Shown here piece after piece: positions 61,400-64,000 of a DNA stretch of 64,000 nt (positions are counted from its first letter, which is position 1; every line of letters starts with the position of its first letter). The notes beneath the pieces are model-generated. The model was not told the origin of the DNA, searched no databases, and saw only the letters and a program-made list of their open reading frames with translations. Source of the stretch: JACDER01 sp963842575 (GTDB taxonomy: Bacteria > Actinomycetota > Thermoleophilia > Gaiellales > Gaiellaceae); the NCBI GenBank assembly GCA_963842575.1, contig CAWJGS010000010.1:248001-312000 (forward strand), written 5' to 3'. Position numbers and translations under genes: made by a program.

Positions 61400-62470
61400 T
61401 CAAGCGCGCGACCGCGCCGCCATCACCGACACCCCGACTCGCCAGATGACGGCGATGAGGAGGATCGCGGCCCCGGAGAAGACCCCGAGGGCGGCAAAGG
61501 AGACGGTGACGTTGAGCGCCGTGGAGGTTCCGACCCCCGCGGCGATGAGGGCGGCGGCTCCTCCGCCGACCTGCGTGGCCGCGCCCGCCGGCCCGACCGG
61601 CAGCGCCGCGGCCGCCGCGCCCGCGTTGAGCAAGAGGAGTGCGAGCGGGAACGAGAAGCCGATTCCGAGCGTCCCCAGGACGAGCAAGACGGCGACCGCC
61701 CGGACGAGCCAGCAGGCAGACACGAGCAGCCATGCCTCCGAAGCCCTTCGGCGAGAGGTCATGCGCGGGCTCAGCCAGCGGCCCAGCCGGAAGCGCAAGG
61801 ACCGCTCGCTTCCGGCCAGGCGTGGCAGGGCAAGGATCAAAGCGGCTGCGGCGATTCCGGCGACGGCGACGAGCCCGAGTCCGACGCGCACGCCGACCCC
61901 GGCCGTTGGAAACGCCACGGCGACAAGTGCGAGCGGCACGAGCGCGACGGCGTCGATCAGGCCGAGCATGACGAGCGAGAGGCAGAGCACCCGAATGCCG
62001 GCGGGACAGCCCGGATAGCGGCGAACGACGGCGACCCGCGCCGCATCGTCGAAGCGGCCGGGAAGGACGAGCCCGATGAGGGCGGCACCGCCGTTGCCGG
62101 CCGCGAGCGCGAGTGTCCTGGGCCGCTCAGCCGGCGTGAACAGCCGTCCCCACCCGTACGCCTTCAGGGCTTGGGCGAGAAGAAGCAGCAACCCTGCAGC
62201 TGCGAGCACGCTGGGCCGGCCGTTTGTAAGGGGCCAGGAGGTGGTCGCGAAATGACGGGCAGCCAGGAACGCGAGGGCAACCCCCAAGGCGCCTGTACCG
62301 ACCGCGAACGCCCAGCGACCTCTCCGCGAGCGGCGGAGACGGACGAGCGCGCCCACCAGCAGGCGATACCTGCCCTCGAGCGCGATCGGCGCGGTGGAGA
62401 CGGCAACGGCCGCCAGTGGGTCTCGAGGGAGGTGAGTGGTATGCGACAGGGGGATCGGGACTTCGGTCAC
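61400..62470 (-). CDS. Flippase-like membrane protein (LPG synthase TM / UPF0104 family)
   Basis: 356 residues, about eight membrane helices after a basic N-terminal region. LAAGNGGAALIGLVLPGRFD, then LSLVMLGLIDAVALVPLALV and GPAGAATQVGGGAAALIAAG match the family that includes the membrane part of lysylphosphatidylglycerol synthases and predicted glycolipid flippases. No MprF-type synthase domain is attached. GTG 62470 lies 14 bases after the response-regulator stop, probably one transcript. Confidence 0.75.
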   Translation of the reverse strand: MTEVPIPLSHTTHLPRDPLAAVAVSTAPIALEGRYRLLVGALVRLRRSRRGRWAFAVGTGALGVALAFLAARHFATTSWPLTNGRPSVLAAAGLLLLLAQALKAYGWGRLFTPAERPRTLALAAGNGGAALIGLVLPGRFDDAARVAVVRRYPGCPAGIRVLCLSLVMLGLIDAVALVPLALVAVAFPTAGVGVRVGLGLVAVAGIAAAALILALPRLAGSERSLRFRLGRWLSPRMTSRRRASEAWLLVSACWLVRAVAVLLVLGTLGIGFSFPLALLLLNAGAAAAALPVGPAGAATQVGGGAAALIAAGVGTSTALNVTVSFAALGVFSGAAILLIAVIWRVGVSVMAARSRA

Positions 62471-62484
62471 GCGCCCACCCTCAG

Positions 62485-63222
62485 TCAGGCGACGAGCTCG
62501 GGTTCGTCGCGGGTGAAGCGGGCAAGAACGCCAGCGACAAGTGACGCGGCCGCCCGAAGGTCGCAGGACTTGCTCAGATAGGCGACAGCGCCAAGCGCGT
62601 ACGCGCGAGCCGCTGCGGCGGCTTCGCCTCGGCCGCTGAGGAAGATCAGCGGAATCCGGCGCGTGTGCTCGTCCTGGCCCAGCGCCTTGGCCAGCTCGAA
62701 GCCGTCGAGTCCAGGGAGCATGACGTCAGTGGTAACGAGATCCGGCTGTTCGGAACGCGCCCGCGCCAGTCCGCGGAAGCCGTTGCGTGCCTCGAGAACA
62801 CTTAGCCCCGCCGAGCGCAGATTGATCGCCCAGAGCTTGGATGCAAAGGGCTCGTCTTCGACGATCAACACCCGCGGGCGCTTCCCGTTGTCCAGGTGGA
62901 GGCCGTTCGTCGCTCCAGACTGCATGCGAAGAGATTCCTGTTGCTCCTGGACGACCGCGACCCAGCGAGTCCGGCTGACCACTCGCTGGACGTCTGCGAG
63001 CTCGTGACCCGGCACGACGAGCAGGCGGGTCGGGTGAGCGCGAACCGCTTCATAGTCGGCGACCGTTACGTCGAGCAGCTCCGTGCACATGCGCCTGCTG
63101 CACTCGCAGACGATTCTGTGAATCCCGCCGTGCGCGGCGCTCAATCCGATCATGTCCTCGTTGACCGCACGCGAGAACGCGCTCCTCATCAAGTGCTGAG
63201 ATGCTGCTTCGCGAATCTCCAT
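62485..63222 (-). CDS. Response regulator with N-terminal alpha/beta domain and C-terminal receiver
   Basis: 245 residues from ATG 63222, which has GGAGG eight bases upstream; an in-frame upstream ATG at 63399 lacks a ribosome site. The receiver domain (~116-235) is last: acidic pair E122/D123 in VLIVEDEPF, phospho-acceptor D166 in TTDVMLPGLDG, S196, K218 in YLSKSCD. The N-terminal ~95 residues (GGIHRIVCECSRRMC, RLLVVPGHE) are of a type seen in uncharacterised actinobacterial regulators. No DNA-binding domain, so output by protein contact. No sensor kinase in the window. Confidence 0.82.
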   Translation of the reverse strand: MEIREAASQHLMRSAFSRAVNEDMIGLSAAHGGIHRIVCECSRRMCTELLDVTVADYEAVRAHPTRLLVVPGHELADVQRVVSRTRWVAVVQEQQESLRMQSGATNGLHLDNGKRPRVLIVEDEPFASKLWAINLRSAGLSVLEARNGFRGLARARSEQPDLVTTDVMLPGLDGFELAKALGQDEHTRRIPLIFLSGRGEAAAAARAYALGAVAYLSKSCDLRAAASLVAGVLARFTRDEPELVA

Positions 63223-63549
63223 CCACCTGACCTCCTCAGCGACGGCTTCGTCAGACGACCGCGGCGTTGCGACCGATGGCTCACCGACCTGATGGGCTGA
63301 GGGCGGATCTTTCGCGGGCCGGATCGCTTCTGGCCCGCGAGGAGTGCTTCGCTGCGCCGAAGATTGAGGCGCGGTGGCATGAAGTCTAATCAACTTCAAG
63401 CGAGCGCATCGGCCCGGTAGCGTCGGCCGCTTTCGCGAGGCTGCGGCGTCCCCTGTCCGACAGCGCGCGGTCTCGGCTCGAGCTTCCCCGGCGTAAGGCT
63501 CTAACCAATTCGGGTCAACGCCCCGCCGGGATAGCTCTAGTTCACGCTC

Positions 63550-63795
63550 TCACAGGTCGCGCGTGACCGCCTGGCCTTCCTCGTTGATCGTAACTTCTGT
63601 TCTCTGGTCTTCGCCGCCGCGCATGCCAAAGAGACGTTTGCGGCCTTTGACCACGAGAACTGCGCGCGTCTCGCTCAGCGACTCGACTTTGTACCCCAGT
63701 ACGGCTCGTGCCTCGACCACCCGAGCGAGCTCGTACTTCGGGTCGATCTTGGCCGGTACCTCTACGGGCGGGTCGGCTAGAAGGGCTTCAGACAT
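63550..63795 (-). CDS. Small conserved protein of unknown function
   Basis: 81 residues from ATG 63795 (GGGAGG six bases upstream); a longer reading from 63894 crosses the palindrome and AT-rich leader and is disfavoured. Body: YELARVVEARAVLGYKVESL then RAVLVVKGRKRLFGMRGGED and TEVTINEEGQAVTRDL, a beta-rich pattern. No family assigned. Preceded by a large leader with a perfect palindrome, suggesting regulated expression. The 327 bases to the response regulator (63223-63549) contain only its upstream leader and nothing else I can support. Confidence 0.6.
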   Translation of the reverse strand: MSEALLADPPVEVPAKIDPKYELARVVEARAVLGYKVESLSETRAVLVVKGRKRLFGMRGGEDQRTEVTINEEGQAVTRDL

Positions 63796-63851
63796 GGTGG
63801 GCCTCCCTCGTTGGGTCGGCCTCGCCGGGCAAATCGTCATCGAAAACGCGA

Positions 63852-63870
63852 TGGGACAACTGTTGTCCCA
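63852..63870. promoter_or_regulatory. Perfect 19-bp palindrome, candidate operator
   Basis: TGGGACAAC-T-GTTGTCCCA, nine-base arms around one base, 57 bases upstream of the small gene starting at 63795. Its symmetry and position fit a binding site for a dimeric repressor. No terminator-like T tract follows and no regulator gene is in view. Confidence 0.55.
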
Positions 63871-63904
63871 AGTCACGCACGCGAGCACTCTCACTCAGCA
63901 AAGC

Positions 63905-64000
63905 GTTTGATCGATAACACTATCACAATTGCGATTGCAATGCTCGGTTTTTTTCCAGTCGTTTTCTTCCGAGTTAATCGAGTTATGAAGGGGCCCGATA
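63905..64000. other. AT-rich leader/possible promoter region at the window edge
   Basis: In an otherwise very GC-rich window this ~95-base stretch is strikingly AT-rich (GATCGATAACACTATCACAA, a run of seven T, GAGTTAATCGAGTTAT). It contains ATTGC-GATT-GCAAT (63929-63942). On the minus strand, TTGCAA and TGTTAT 15 bases apart could be a weak -35/-10 pair for the gene at 63550-63795. On the plus strand an ATG at 63985 runs off the window; too short to judge. Confidence 0.4.

Noticed and set aside
63985..64000. ATG at 63985 as the start of a plus-strand gene
   Set aside because: Only five codons are visible and there is no ribosome site; cannot be supported from the window.
1..64000. CRISPR arrays, prophage, integrase or rRNA operons
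   Set aside because: No regularly spaced repeats, phage structural genes, integrases or rRNA signatures were seen; only one tRNA gene was found.

Overview
The window is a 64 kb stretch of a very GC-rich bacterial chromosome. Gene content points to a deep-branching actinobacterium, most like Thermoleophilia or Gaiellales. Supporting signs are a SigB/SigF-type sigma factor with an RsbW-like partner, SteA plus a MctB/SteB-type protein, alpha/beta hydrolase-adenylate cyclase fusions, DUF2252 and DUF4239 proteins, and a fused shikimate kinase/dehydroquinate synthase. This placement is inferred from gene content only; no rRNA gene is present. Genes are packed tightly and many junctions are 4-bp ATGA/GTGA overlaps.

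Positions 1-24.8 kb are mainly a long minus-strand housekeeping series read from alaS down to pyrG: alaS-ruvX-mltG-aroE-aroC-aroKB-aroQ-pepQ, efp, a biotin carrier/carboxyltransferase-like fusion, accC-nusB-small protein-tlyA-nadK-recN-steA-SRPBCC-mctB/steB-glycosyltransferase fusion-pyrG. This is the classic aroQ/pepQ/efp/accB/accC/nusB/tlyA/recN neighbourhood, interrupted by two plus-strand insertions (an NTF2-like/kinase pair and a dehydratase) and a patch of gene remnants (14.2-14.8 kb). The gene in the accB position is unusual: a complete AccB-like half is fused behind a pyruvate-carboxylase-type carboxyltransferase domain whose metal ligands and carbamyl-lysine are all replaced.

Positions 23.2-34.7 kb hold a sigma/anti-sigma pair, mnmA with a NifU/IscU-like N-terminal extension, a structured RNA that fits 6S RNA by fold and by its place between mnmA and aspS-hisS, a group of envelope-type proteins, aspS and hisS, a metallo-hydrolase and a cupin.

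Positions 34.6-45.7 kb carry histidine degradation (hutI, hutU, a small membrane protein, hutH, with a formiminotransferase 5 kb away and a cyclodeaminase at 57 kb). Directly upstream of hutH lies a 991-residue fusion of a 14-helix MFS transporter to an arylsulfotransferase-like domain, divergent from a PAPS-type sulfotransferase. A second arylsulfotransferase-like lipoprotein lies at 54.5-56.2 kb.

Positions 45.7-64 kb are accessory: methyltransferase, uracil-DNA glycosylase, two tandem hydrolase-cyclases, a heterodimeric ABC exporter, tRNA-Gln(CTG), an ECF sigma factor with a small partner, membrane proteins, DUF2252, a flippase-like protein, a response regulator, and a small gene behind an AT-rich leader with a 19-bp palindrome.

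At least a dozen genes, including conserved ones such as recN and ruvX, need one or more single-base frame changes to read through. I think the sequence carries residual indel errors, so these are annotated as whole genes with the break noted.
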